Source: CAYWMD01 sp964458575 (GTDB taxonomy: Bacteria > Verrucomicrobiota > Verrucomicrobiia > Limisphaerales > JADLHS01). Taken from it: a stretch of 64,000 bases of DNA. The DNA lies in the NCBI GenBank assembly GCA_964458575.1, contig CAYWMD010000021.1, positions 36,517 to 100,516 of the forward strand. Reading direction: 5' to 3'. Made by a program: the position numbers and the translations under genes. A model generated the notes under the pieces. That model worked only from the letters and a program-made list of their open reading frames with translations, was not told the origin of the DNA and searched no databases. Below are positions 50,671 to 59,448 of this stretch, in pieces; the first letter of the stretch is position 1; the number at the start of each line of letters is the position of its first letter.

Positions 50671-52941
50671 ATGGGCAAACTGCGCGCCAAAATCATCGTC
50701 AGCTTCAGCGCCAAGGTGCTGCTGCCGGTGATTGCCGTCATGGTCGCGCTTATGGCGCTCACTGTCTGGGTTGTGAATCAGCGCATCAGCCAGCAGTGGG
50801 AGACCGACGCCCGGCACGCGCTGGCGACGGCGGACGCCGTGTTTCGCAATTCACAAAAGCTCCGGGCGAAAAACCTGCTCCTGCGCTTCCGCAACCTGCC
50901 CAACGAGCCGCGCTACAAGGCGGTGCTCCAGACGCACGACACCGAAACCGTGCGCGATCTGTTGCTCACGGTCATGGCGGAGCAGGGTCTGGATGTGGCG
51001 TTGTTTACTCCCAGCGAGGACGCCGCAGCTTCCGACCGCGCCCCGCTCATTCAGAAGCGCGATCCCTTTCTGGCTGAGAACGAATTTGTCAAAGCCGCCA
51101 GGTTGGCCGTGAATTCCGCGCTGCACGGAGACGAGGAGACGGACACCATCCGGGTCGGGGAAAAACTCTACGACGTGGTATCAGTTCCCGTTTTTGGCGT
51201 GGGCCGGACACTCATTGGCGTGCTGACGCTGGGCGAAGAACTGGGCGACAAGGTGGTGCGCGAATTGGGTCTGTCCACTGACAGCCAGGTCGCCCTGCTG
51301 GCCGGCGACCGGGTGATGGTTTCGACGGTCCTGACGCCGGAGTCTGCCACGCAGTTCGCCGGGCTGTTCAAACAACTCGCCGCCGAGTCCGGGAACACCA
51401 ACGCCATGTGGGGCGTGCGCAAGACGATGATCGCCACCCAGCATTATTTTTGTTCCGGCGGCCGGATCAACTCATTGAGCGGCGACGATACGCTCGGCTA
51501 TCTCCTGTTCAGTTCGTACGAGCAGCCGCTGCATGCGCTGCAGGCCACCCAGCAGGTACTGCTGCTCGTCAGTCTTGCCGCCATTATTCTCGGCTCGGTG
51601 GTGGTCTGGTGGCTCGTCAACAAGGCCACCGCGCCGTTGCGCGAATTGCGCGACAGCGTCGAAGCGGTCGGCTTGGGTGATTTTTCCCGCCGGGTCGAGG
51701 TGCGCTATCAGGATGAATGCGGCGACCTGGCTTTGGCCTTCAACCAGATGACCGAGAATTTGAAGCAATCACGCGAACAGCTCGAGTTGACGGTTGACAC
51801 CCTCAAAGCCACGCAGGCGCAACTGATCCAAAGCGAAAAACTCTCCGGCATCGGGGAGTTTGTCGCCGGCGTGGCGCACGAGTTGAACAACCCGCTCACG
51901 GCGGTGATGGGATTCTCGGAGCTGCTCAAGCAGGCGGACAAGGATCCGCAGCACAAACGTTACCTCGAGATGATCAACAAGAGCGCCCAGCGCTGCCAGA
52001 AGATCGTCCAGGCATTGTTGAGCTTCGCGCGCCGCCACAAACCCGAGCGCAAGGTCGTCGGTCTCAACAGTCTGGTCGAGGCCGCGCTGGAAATTCTCAA
52101 TTATCAGCTCCGCACCAGCAACATCGAGATCATCACGCAGTTCGATCCCCAACTGCCGCAGGCCATGGTGGATCCCCATCAAGTCCAGCAGGTGTTTCTC
52201 AACCTCATCAACAACGCGCGCCAGGCGATCGAAGCCCACGCGCCAAAGGGTTGGATCAAAATTGCCACCACCGCCAGCGGGCCGAACGTGCGCGTGACCA
52301 TCCAGGACAGCGGTCCCGGCATCGCGCCGGAAAATCTTTCCAAACTGTTCGACCCGTTCTTCACGACCAAGGAAGTCGGCAAAGGTACTGGTCTCGGCTT
52401 GAGCCTCTGTTACGGCATCATCAAAGAACATGGCGGTACCATCACCCCTCGCAGCAAGCCCGGCGAAGGCGCGACGTTCGTCATCGAACTGCCCATCACG
52501 CACGAAGTCGGTGAAACCACGGTGGAAAAGCGCTCCTACGAAACCGAGACCATTGACCGGCGCGAGGGCGCGGGCAAAAGGGTGCTGGTCATTGATGATG
52601 AAGAACCGATTTTGCAGATGGTCAGTGAAGCGCTCAGCCGCCGCGGCTATCAGGTGGACACGGCACCCGATGGCGAAACCGGTCTGCGCCGGCTCAGCCA
52701 GACCCGTTACGACGTGACGCTCTGCGACTGGAAAATGCCCGGGCTGAGCGGGCGGGAGGTATTCGAGCGCCTCCGCTCAAAAGACCGGGCGTCTTCCGAC
52801 CGGATGATTTTCATCACCGGTGACGTGGTGAGCGACAAGACGCGCCGCTTTCTCGAGGAACAGAACCGGGTGTGCCTGCCCAAACCGTTCAGTCTGGCCG
52901 AATTTCGCGAAGCGATAGCAAAAATGCTCGCGGCCAGTTGA
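50671..52941 (+). CDS. Hybrid sensor histidine kinase with double-Cache-like sensor and C-terminal receiver
   Basis: 756 aa. TM helix (~10-35), a periplasmic sensor of double-Cache type (~36-290), second TM (LLVSLAAIILGSVVVWWLV), HAMP, a HisKA domain with phospho-acceptor His403 in GEFVAGVAHELNNPLTAV, HATPase (NLINNARQAIEAH, DSGPGIAPENLSKLFDPFFTTK, GTGLGLSLCYGIIKEHGG) and a receiver (RVLVIDDEEPILQMVSEAL, phospho-acceptor Asp686 in TLCDWKMPG, Lys in CLPKPFSLAEF). Located 8 bp after the cupredoxin gene, so it may sense copper, redox or a small ligand of that system. No output regulator is adjacent. Confidence 0.93.
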   Translation: MGKLRAKIIVSFSAKVLLPVIAVMVALMALTVWVVNQRISQQWETDARHALATADAVFRNSQKLRAKNLLLRFRNLPNEPRYKAVLQTHDTETVRDLLLTVMAEQGLDVALFTPSEDAAASDRAPLIQKRDPFLAENEFVKAARLAVNSALHGDEETDTIRVGEKLYDVVSVPVFGVGRTLIGVLTLGEELGDKVVRELGLSTDSQVALLAGDRVMVSTVLTPESATQFAGLFKQLAAESGNTNAMWGVRKTMIATQHYFCSGGRINSLSGDDTLGYLLFSSYEQPLHALQATQQVLLLVSLAAIILGSVVVWWLVNKATAPLRELRDSVEAVGLGDFSRRVEVRYQDECGDLALAFNQMTENLKQSREQLELTVDTLKATQAQLIQSEKLSGIGEFVAGVAHELNNPLTAVMGFSELLKQADKDPQHKRYLEMINKSAQRCQKIVQALLSFARRHKPERKVVGLNSLVEAALEILNYQLRTSNIEIITQFDPQLPQAMVDPHQVQQVFLNLINNARQAIEAHAPKGWIKIATTASGPNVRVTIQDSGPGIAPENLSKLFDPFFTTKEVGKGTGLGLSLCYGIIKEHGGTITPRSKPGEGATFVIELPITHEVGETTVEKRSYETETIDRREGAGKRVLVIDDEEPILQMVSEALSRRGYQVDTAPDGETGLRRLSQTRYDVTLCDWKMPGLSGREVFERLRSKDRASSDRMIFITGDVVSDKTRRFLEEQNRVCLPKPFSLAEFREAIAKMLAAS

Positions 52942-52992
52942 GCGCGGTAATTGAATTGAATTTCCGCCGCCGCCCCGGGATGGTATGGCCCG

Positions 52993-54060
52993 ATGAAACT
53001 GCTGGTTATCTCGCTTGCGGGGATTGGCGACACGCTCTTTGCGACGCCACTCATACACGAGCTGCGGGAACATTTCCCGGACGCAACGCTCGATGCGCTC
53101 GTGCTCTGGCAGGGCTCGCGCGACGTGCTCGAGGGCAATCCGCATCTCAACCGCGTCCACCAGCGCAATCTGATCGCCGAATCGAAGTTCGACGCGTTAA
53201 AGTTTTTGCTGGCGCTCAGCGGTGAGAGCTACGACCTCTCGTTCAACACCCATCCCCAAAGCCGCATCCACTATCGCGTGGTTGCGAGCATCATCGGCGC
53301 ACGCACCCGCATCAGCCACAGCTACGACAACGCCTCGCTGCTCGACAGCCTGCTCGCCCATCATTCCCTGCCGCAGGACTATGCGCGCCACGCCATTGAG
53401 AACAATGTCGCTTTGCTCGAAGTGGCCGGCTTGAAACCAAAGCTCGCTCACCACAGCTACGAAGTGTTTCTCACGGCGGCGGAGCAGGAATGGGCGGAGC
53501 GCTACGTGGCGGAAAACAACCTCTCCGGGAAAACACTTCTGGGCCTTCACGTCGGGTCCGGCGGCACGAAGAATCTGGCCTTGCGCCGTTGGCCGCTGGC
53601 GAACTTCATCGCGTTGATCCACCAGATCACCCGCGCGCGACCCGATGTGAATGTGGTGCTCTTCGGCGGACCGGAGGAGGAACGCGACCACCGGCGCGTG
53701 CGGGCGGAAACGGATGCAACCCGTGTGTTTCAACCGCCGACGAAAAATCTCCGCCAGGCCGCCGCGCTCGTAAAGCGGTGCAGCGCGTTCCTGAGCGTGG
53801 ACACGGCGCTGATGCACATCGCCGCGGCAATGCAAGTGCCCGGGCAGGTGGTGATCGAGACCCCCACGTGGAACAAGCCCATCGAGCCGCACGGGAATCC
53901 TTTCACGCTCGTGAAAAACCCGGCGGTGGCCGGGCGCAACCTGGAATTTTACCGCTACGACGGCCAGGGCATCAAAGGTTCAAACGCCGAGATCACGCGA
54001 TGTATGGAGTCGGTGACGGTTGATGAGGTCTTCGATACCGTGATCCGAGTGATTCGCTGA
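52993..54060 (+). CDS. Glycosyltransferase family 9 (heptosyltransferase-like)
   Basis: 355 aa, GT-B fold. N-terminal MKLLVISLAGIGDTLFATPLIHELREHFP, then GLHVGSGGTKNLALRRWPLANFIALIHQI, VVLFGGPEEERDH and the C-terminal ALVKRCSAFLSVDTALMHIAAAM, which binds the nucleotide sugar. Members add ADP-heptose or related sugars to the LPS core or to surface glycans, consistent with lptD in this organism. Its last 68 bp overlap the fbp gene on the other strand. Confidence 0.9.
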   Translation: MKLLVISLAGIGDTLFATPLIHELREHFPDATLDALVLWQGSRDVLEGNPHLNRVHQRNLIAESKFDALKFLLALSGESYDLSFNTHPQSRIHYRVVASIIGARTRISHSYDNASLLDSLLAHHSLPQDYARHAIENNVALLEVAGLKPKLAHHSYEVFLTAAEQEWAERYVAENNLSGKTLLGLHVGSGGTKNLALRRWPLANFIALIHQITRARPDVNVVLFGGPEEERDHRRVRAETDATRVFQPPTKNLRQAAALVKRCSAFLSVDTALMHIAAAMQVPGQVVIETPTWNKPIEPHGNPFTLVKNPAVAGRNLEFYRYDGQGIKGSNAEITRCMESVTVDEVFDTVIRVIR

Positions 54061-55063
54061 AAGCCGGCGTCAAGCCGTTCCAAAACCTCTGCACCCGCGC
54101 CACTTCATCCTTGCTGCCGATCAGCAACGGGGTGCGATCGTGCATGGTCCGGGGCTGCTTGTTCAGGATGCGCTGCAAACCGTCGGTGGCCACGCCGCCC
54201 GCTTGCTCGGCAATAAAGGCCAGCGGATTCGCTTCGTAAAGCAATCGCAGTTTTCCCTCGGGCGCTTTCTTCGTGGGCGGATACAAAAACACCCCGCCCC
54301 GAACCAACGTGCGATGAAAATCCGCCACCAACGATCCGATGTAACGTGTGCTGTAGCCCGCCTCCTTCGTCTTGGTCCAATTGAGGTAATCCTGAACGCC
54401 ATCGGGAAATTGATCGTGGTAGGCTTCATTCACGCTGTACGTGCGCCCGGCGGCGGGCATTTTCACGTTCTCCTGCGCCAGCACAAACGCCCCGATGGAC
54501 GGGTCGAGCGTGAACATGTGAACGCCGTTGCCGGCCGTGTACGCCATCACCGTGCTGCTGCCATAAACCACGTAACCCGCGGCGACCTGCTCGTAGCCGG
54601 GCCGCAAAATGTCTTCCATCGTGTGATTCTCATCCTCCCGGTCCCGGTGCAGGATGGAAAAGATGGTGCCGATGGAAACGTTCGCGTTGATGTTGCTGGA
54701 GCCGTCCAGCGGATCGAACAACACAATATATCGACCCATTCGGCCTGCCTTCTGAATCAAATGCGGTTCGTCGTCCTCCTCGGAAACCAGGATGCCGACG
54801 TTGCCGCGCGACGCGAGGCAGTGAATGATTGTTTGGTTGGCGATTTCATCCAGCTTCTGCACCTCCTCGCCCTGGACATTGACCCGGCCCGTGGCGCCGA
54901 GAATTTGCGATAACCCGGCGCGTTGAATGTGTGATTGGATGACTTTGGTCGCGAGTGTGATGCCGGAAAGCAGCCAACTGAACTCGCCGGTGGCATGGGG
55001 AAATTTCGACTGCTGTTCGAGGATATGCTGCTCGATTGTTTTGATGATTAATTTTTCTTGCAT
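53993..55063 (-). CDS. fbp: Class 1 fructose-1,6-bisphosphatase
   Basis: 356 aa. Gluconeogenic phosphatase; active-site metal motif in YIVLFDPLDGSSNINANVSIGTIFSI, with VSEEDDEPHLI, YVVYGSSTVMAYTAGNGVHMFTLDPS, RYIGSLVADFHRTLVRGGVFLYP and LRLLYEANPLAFIAEQAGG. A typical enzyme would end near residue 330 (SKDEVARVQRFW). The ~27 extra residues, SESLGSRYRRPHQPSPTPYI and neighbours, come from antisense sequence of the GT9 gene, a 68-bp convergent overlap. ATG at 55061-55063. Confidence 0.95.
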   Translation of the reverse strand: MQEKLIIKTIEQHILEQQSKFPHATGEFSWLLSGITLATKVIQSHIQRAGLSQILGATGRVNVQGEEVQKLDEIANQTIIHCLASRGNVGILVSEEDDEPHLIQKAGRMGRYIVLFDPLDGSSNINANVSIGTIFSILHRDREDENHTMEDILRPGYEQVAAGYVVYGSSTVMAYTAGNGVHMFTLDPSIGAFVLAQENVKMPAAGRTYSVNEAYHDQFPDGVQDYLNWTKTKEAGYSTRYIGSLVADFHRTLVRGGVFLYPPTKKAPEGKLRLLYEANPLAFIAEQAGGVATDGLQRILNKQPRTMHDRTPLLIGSKDEVARVQRFWNGLTPAFSESLGSRYRRPHQPSPTPYIA

Positions 55064-55149
55064 CAGCCGCCCAACCTATGCGCGTTGACCCTTTCTGCAA
55101 ATTGTAAGTGAGCCGGAGGTTACGGGTGGGTGTCCGTATTACGGACTAC

Positions 55150-56214
55150 TCAACGAAGAAGCGGAAGCTGCTTTCCGTCGGGACGCCGAAAGGCCGCCGG
55201 GGAAAGTTCAAGCCGCGACTCCGCCAGCCCGGCTTTTCGGCAAGTCACGTTGAACATTTGCTCGATTTGTTCGGCAAAAATGCCGTCCCCGGCCATGCGC
55301 CGGCCAAACTGCGCCTCATAGAGCTTTCCGCCCCGCATGGCGCGGAGGCGATTCAGCACCTTGTCCTTCTTCTCGGGGAAATGCTGCGTCAGCCATTGCT
55401 CAAACAACGGCGCGACGGCGTGGGGTAAGCGCAAGGTCACGTGGCCGGCAAACTGCGCACCCGCTTCCGCGGCGGCAGAGATGAGTCCCGGGATTTCGTG
55501 GTCGGTCAATCCGGGAATGACTGGTGCGACCAGCACTCCAACCGGGACGCCGGCGTCGCGCAACGCCCGAATCGCTCCCAGACGCGCGGCGGGTGGCGAT
55601 GTGCGTGGCTCCATGACTTTGCGCAATTCCGTGTCGAGGGTGGTGAGGGAAATGAACACGGCGGCGGCTTGGTGGCGCGCCAGTTCACCGAGCAGGTCGA
55701 GGTCGCGCGTGACGAGGTTATTCTTGGTGACGATGGCGACCGGATTTCGGAATTCCGCCAGCACTTCCAGGCAACGGCGCGTGAGCTTCAGTTTTCGCTC
55801 CACGGGTTGGTAGCAATCCGTCACGCCACTCAGGGCGATGACTTGAGGTTTCCACTTCCGCGACGAGAGTTCCTTGCGCAACAGTTCCGGCGCGTTTTCT
55901 TTGACCATGATTCTGGTCTCGAAATCGAGCCCCGACGAAAACCCAAGATACTCGTGAAAGGGCCGCGCGTAGCAGTAGGCACAGCCATGTTCACAACCGC
56001 GATACGGATTGATGCTCGCCTCAAAGCCCACGTCCGGGCTGTCGTTGTAAGTGATGATGGAACTGGAATGGTCTTTGAGAAATTGTGTGCGCGGCAACGG
56101 GTCTTCCTCCGGATTCCAATCCGCGTCGCGTTCGAGATGGATTTTCTCGAAGCGGTTGGCAGGATTGCCCGCGGCGCCGCGATGCAGAATGGAAGCACTG
56201 CTGCTCGGTGTCAC
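55150..56214 (-). CDS. PA0069-type radical SAM protein (SplB-like)
   Basis: 354 aa from GTG at 56212-56214; an in-frame TTG at 56232 is also possible. Radical SAM cluster motif C-x3-C-x2-C in NPYRGCEHGCAYCYARPFHEYLG, then LDFETRIMVKENAPELLRKEL, VIALSGVTDCYQPVERKLKLTRRCLEVL, VAIVTKNNLVTRDLDLL and VGVLVAPVIPGLTDHEIP. This family (PA0069, COG1533) is distinct from sulfatase-maturing radical SAM enzymes despite the sulfatases next door. Substrate unknown. Confidence 0.88.
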   Translation of the reverse strand: MTPSSSASILHRGAAGNPANRFEKIHLERDADWNPEEDPLPRTQFLKDHSSSIITYNDSPDVGFEASINPYRGCEHGCAYCYARPFHEYLGFSSGLDFETRIMVKENAPELLRKELSSRKWKPQVIALSGVTDCYQPVERKLKLTRRCLEVLAEFRNPVAIVTKNNLVTRDLDLLGELARHQAAAVFISLTTLDTELRKVMEPRTSPPAARLGAIRALRDAGVPVGVLVAPVIPGLTDHEIPGLISAAAEAGAQFAGHVTLRLPHAVAPLFEQWLTQHFPEKKDKVLNRLRAMRGGKLYEAQFGRRMAGDGIFAEQIEQMFNVTCRKAGLAESRLELSPAAFRRPDGKQLPLLR

Positions 56215-56261
56215 CCGGGAAGCATAGCGCAAGTTGTGCGAAATGGCAGTCTGCTCCTGGG

Positions 56262-57773
56262 TTACTTTGGCCGGCTGCGACCCGACTGTTGGATTTTAAC
56301 GAGCAGCGCCTGCAATTCCTTGACCTTGTCGGGGCGTTCGGCGGAGAGGTCTTTCGCTTCGCTCACGTCTTCCGCGAGATTGAAAAGCATTCCGTCGGGA
56401 TCATTGTCCTTCCCCTTTTGCGGGCTCGCCGGGACGTTGGGCACAAACTTCCAGTTGCCCTGACGAATTGCCAGCGGCCGGTTGACACCGCCGATGCTCA
56501 TGACCAATGAGACGCGCGCCGGAGTCTTGTGTGGCTGGCCCAGCAGCGCGGACAGCACATTGAAACTGTCAGGCGCGGCATCCGTTGGCAACGGAACGCC
56601 AGTCAGCGCGGCGAAGGTTGCCGGCATGTCCACCAGGGAGATCAATTCGCCGGATGTGCTGCCGGCTTTGATCTGGGCGGGCCACCGGGCGAGAAACGGC
56701 ACGCGATTGCCGCCCTCGAATAAGGTTCCCTTCGTGCCGCGCAAAACCCCGTTCATCTTGTGGTCGGAATGATCGAAGTCCTCGTAGCCATCGTCATTCT
56801 TCCCGCCGTTGTCGCTGGAGAAAATCACCAGCGTGTTTTTCGTGAGCTTCAAACGGTCAAGGGTCTTGAGCACCTGGCCAACGGTGTCGTCGAGTTCATG
56901 AATCACGTCGCCGCGCGTGTCGGCCTGGCTCGTGCCTTTGAACCGTGCGTGCGGCACGCGCGGGACGTGGATGTCGTGCGTGGCCAGGTAGAGGAAGAAT
57001 GGCTTCTTCTTGCTCCGCTCGATGAAAGTGACGGACTTCTTGGCGTAGGTGTCCGCCATGTCCTCATCCACCCAACGTGCGGCTTTCCCGCCGGACATCC
57101 AGCCGATGCGGCTGATGCCATTGACGATGGTCATGTCGTGGCCGTGCGTGGGTTTGAGCTTGAGCAATTCCGGGTTTTCCTTGCCGGTGGGTTCGTTGCC
57201 TACCTTCTCCTTGTAGCTGACGCGAATCGGGTCTTTTGGATCCAGACCAACAGCGCGGCGGTCCTCGACGTAAACACACGGCACACGGTCGCCGGTCGCG
57301 GGCATGATGAAAGCGTAATCGAAACCGATTTCGAGCGGGCCGGGCTTGATCTCGCCGTTCCAATCCGGCCCGCCTTCGCCGCCCAAACCGAGATGCCATT
57401 TCCCGACAACGCCGGTCGTGTAGCCGGCTTGCTTGAGCAGAGACGGCAACGTCGTCGTGCCCGGCTTGATGCTCAACGGCATATCACCCGGCGCAATAGC
57501 CGAACCGGCCTGTTGCCGCCACGAATACGTGCCCGTGAGCAGCGAGCGGCGCGACGGCGTGCAGGTGGAGGCCGTCGTGTGCGCATCCGTAAACCGGCAA
57601 CCTTCCCTTGCGAGCCGGTCGAGGTTGGGCGTCTTGACGCGCGTGGCCCCGTAGCAACCGAGGTCGCCGTAGCCAATGTCGTCGGCGAGGATGAAAATGA
57701 TGTTGGGTTTATCCGCGGCCCGTGCGCTGAAAGCGACGAGGCAAGCGAGAGAGAGGGCTTGGAGTGCTTTCAT
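56262..57773 (-). CDS. Secreted S1-family sulfatase 1
   Basis: 503 aa from ATG at 57771-57773. Signal peptide MKALQALSLACLVAFSARA. N-terminal metal site KPNIIFILADDIGYGDLGCYG, formylglycine motif C-T-P-S-R in ASTCTPSRRSLLTG, GVVGKWHLG, and metal Asp/Asn in VIFSSDNGGKNDD. Removes sulfate esters; as a secreted enzyme it probably acts on sulfated polysaccharide. Downstream partner of sulfatase 2 (18-bp gap). A separate formylglycine-generating enzyme is needed and not present here. Confidence 0.93.
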   Translation of the reverse strand: MKALQALSLACLVAFSARAADKPNIIFILADDIGYGDLGCYGATRVKTPNLDRLAREGCRFTDAHTTASTCTPSRRSLLTGTYSWRQQAGSAIAPGDMPLSIKPGTTTLPSLLKQAGYTTGVVGKWHLGLGGEGGPDWNGEIKPGPLEIGFDYAFIMPATGDRVPCVYVEDRRAVGLDPKDPIRVSYKEKVGNEPTGKENPELLKLKPTHGHDMTIVNGISRIGWMSGGKAARWVDEDMADTYAKKSVTFIERSKKKPFFLYLATHDIHVPRVPHARFKGTSQADTRGDVIHELDDTVGQVLKTLDRLKLTKNTLVIFSSDNGGKNDDGYEDFDHSDHKMNGVLRGTKGTLFEGGNRVPFLARWPAQIKAGSTSGELISLVDMPATFAALTGVPLPTDAAPDSFNVLSALLGQPHKTPARVSLVMSIGGVNRPLAIRQGNWKFVPNVPASPQKGKDNDPDGMLFNLAEDVSEAKDLSAERPDKVKELQALLVKIQQSGRSRPK

Positions 57774-57790
57774 TGGTTTTGAACTTGTGG

Positions 57791-59179
57791 TCAAGGATTG
57801 TCGCGTCGCTTCGCCTTTTTAGGGGCGCGCTTCTGGATTCGCGCCTCGAGTCCGGAGAACGCCGGCTCGATGAGTTCTGTGTTCCACGCGTCCAGCGCGT
57901 TTCCGAGGCGCTTCGCCGTCTCGGATCTCGCCGCCGCCAGGTCGTTCGTCTCCCCGATGTCGGCGGCGAGATCGTAAAGTTCATCGTTCTTTCCGGTTTG
58001 GCGGTCCAATTTCGACGAGCCTTCGCGGATGGCCCACAGCTTCCGGCTGGTGCGCCAGAACAACTGGTCGTGCGGGGCGCCGGATTTCTCGCCGGTCAGG
58101 AAAGGCGTAAGATTGACGCTGTCGTATTTCTTATCCGTCGGCATCGGCACGCCGGCCAGCGCCAGCGCCGTGGCAAACACATCCACCGAGCTGACCGGTT
58201 GCGGGTAATCGCGTCCCTCGGGCAGCCGACCCGGCCAGCTCACGAGAAACGGCACTCGCACGCCGCCTTCATACACATCACCCTTCGCGCCGCGCAAAGG
58301 CGCGTTGAGCGAACCGTTCACGGTGATGGGGCCGCCGTTGTCGCTGAAGAAAAACACGAGTGTGCGTTTTTCCTGCTTCGTGTCGCGCAACGCGGCGAGC
58401 GTCGTGCCAATCGCATCGTCCATGAGACTCACCTGCGCCGCGTAGGCGCGGCGGACTTTGTTCGTGATGGAATCAAAGCGCGCCAGTCGTTCGGCGGTTG
58501 GTTCGTGGGGCGTGTGCGGCGCGTTGAACGCGAGGTAAAGAAACCACGGTTCGCTTGAGTGGCGACGGACAAACGCCGCCGCTTCATCGCCGAAAGCAAG
58601 TGTAAGATGGTTTGTCACGTCTGCCAGTTCGCCGTTGCGAAGGATCGGCAGGTTATATTCCTGCGTCGGGTTGGGGGTCCAGTTCTGGTAATGATGCCCG
58701 CCGCCAATGAATCCGAACGTTTCCGTGAAACCGCGTTTGAGCGGACTGAACTCCGGCGCGGCGCCGAGATGCCATTTCCCAATCCAACCGGTCACATAGC
58801 CGGCGTCGCGGAGGAAAGCGGGCAGCAGTCGTTCCGAGGTTGGCAAACCCTCGCGATGATCGTTCGGGTCAAACCAAGGATTGTGTTGATGGCCGAAGCG
58901 CTGCTGGTAACGGCCCGTCATAAGCCCCGCCCGGGTCGGACTGCAATACGGATGCGTCACATAACCACTGGTGCAACGGAGGTTTTCGCGGGCCAGGCGA
59001 TCCAGGTGAGGAGTGGGGATGTCTTTGCAGCCTTGGAAACCCAGATCGGCGTAACCCAAATCGTCGGCCACAATGAGCAAGACATTGGGCTTGGCCGCAG
59101 GGGAAGCAGCACCAAACGGCCACGCGAAAATGGCGAGAAGCGCCGCTGAAATCAGCGCTGCGAAAAATGTCCGGCTCAT
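57791..59179 (-). CDS. Secreted S1-family sulfatase 2
   Basis: 462 aa from ATG at 59177-59179; the upstream frame lacks signals. Signal peptide FFAALISAALLAIFAWPFGAA. Motifs KPNVLLIVADDLGYADLGFQG, formylglycine site C-S-P-T-R in HPYCSPTRAGLMTG, GWIGKWHLGA, FFFSDNGGPITVNGS and GGVRVPFLVSWPG. First gene of the two-sulfatase operon and divergent from the DAHP synthase transcript. Its sequence differs enough from sulfatase 1 that the pair probably act on different positions of one glycan. Confidence 0.93.
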   Translation of the reverse strand: MSRTFFAALISAALLAIFAWPFGAASPAAKPNVLLIVADDLGYADLGFQGCKDIPTPHLDRLARENLRCTSGYVTHPYCSPTRAGLMTGRYQQRFGHQHNPWFDPNDHREGLPTSERLLPAFLRDAGYVTGWIGKWHLGAAPEFSPLKRGFTETFGFIGGGHHYQNWTPNPTQEYNLPILRNGELADVTNHLTLAFGDEAAAFVRRHSSEPWFLYLAFNAPHTPHEPTAERLARFDSITNKVRRAYAAQVSLMDDAIGTTLAALRDTKQEKRTLVFFFSDNGGPITVNGSLNAPLRGAKGDVYEGGVRVPFLVSWPGRLPEGRDYPQPVSSVDVFATALALAGVPMPTDKKYDSVNLTPFLTGEKSGAPHDQLFWRTSRKLWAIREGSSKLDRQTGKNDELYDLAADIGETNDLAAARSETAKRLGNALDAWNTELIEPAFSGLEARIQKRAPKKAKRRDNP

Positions 59180-59238
59180 GCGCCTTCTTACATAGACAGT
59201 CAGGTCTCCCGGCGCAAGCGCGTGGTCAAAGCCGGGAC

Positions 59239-59266
59239 TTGACTGCGATTTGGGCTTTGTTACCGT
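59239..59266 (+). promoter_or_regulatory. Candidate promoter of the DAHP synthase leader transcript
   Basis: TTGACT (59239-59244) and TACCGT (59261-59266) are 16 bp apart. The start point near 59273 would give a ~33-nt lead into the leader peptide ATG at 59306. The -10 is weak, but position and order agree with the leader and terminator downstream. Confidence 0.4.
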
Positions 59267-59305
59267 TGCTTGGTGAATCCGAGCAGTCAGCAAGTGAACA
59301 ACGCC

Positions 59306-59368
59306 ATGGGCGGCCGGTATTTTTATTTTTACTTTAGGCCGGCGGGTGCGCGCTTGCGGCTGCGATAA
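59306..59368 (+). CDS. Tyr/Phe-rich leader peptide of the DAHP synthase gene
   Basis: A 20-codon frame: M-G-G-R, then Tyr-Phe-Tyr-Phe-Tyr-Phe (59318-59335), then RPAGARLRLR and TAA at 59366-59368. Six consecutive aromatic codons directly before the gene for the first step of aromatic amino acid synthesis match the leader peptides that sense charged tRNA in attenuation. The segment 59353-59360 (CTTGCGGC), inside the last codons, can pair with the 5' arm of the terminator (GCCGCAGG at 59386-59393). That gives the mutually exclusive structures such systems need. The ribosome binding site is weak. Too short for routine gene finders. Confidence 0.75.
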   Translation: MGGRYFYFYFRPAGARLRLR

Positions 59369-59385
59369 ACTTTGAAACCAAAATC

Positions 59386-59418
59386 GCCGCAGGTCGCCAC
59401 GCCGCCTGCGGCTTTTTT
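59386..59418 (+). terminator. Intrinsic terminator (attenuator) before aroF
   Basis: Perfect 8-bp GC stem GCCGCAGG (59386-59393) / CCTGCGGC (59405-59412), an 11-nt loop, and six T (59413-59418). It lies 17 bp after the leader-peptide stop and 30 bp before the DAHP synthase ATG, so transcripts would end before the gene unless the stem is disrupted. The 5' arm can instead pair with CTTGCGGC at 59353-59360. Confidence 0.8.
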
Positions 59419-59448
59419 ATGGAGACTTACGGCCAACCCTGAACACCT

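Noticed and set aside
55150..56214. Radical SAM enzyme as the sulfatase-maturing anSME
   Set aside because: Its C-x3-C-x2-C context and later motifs match the PA0069/SplB-like family, and the extra Cys clusters of anSME are not seen.
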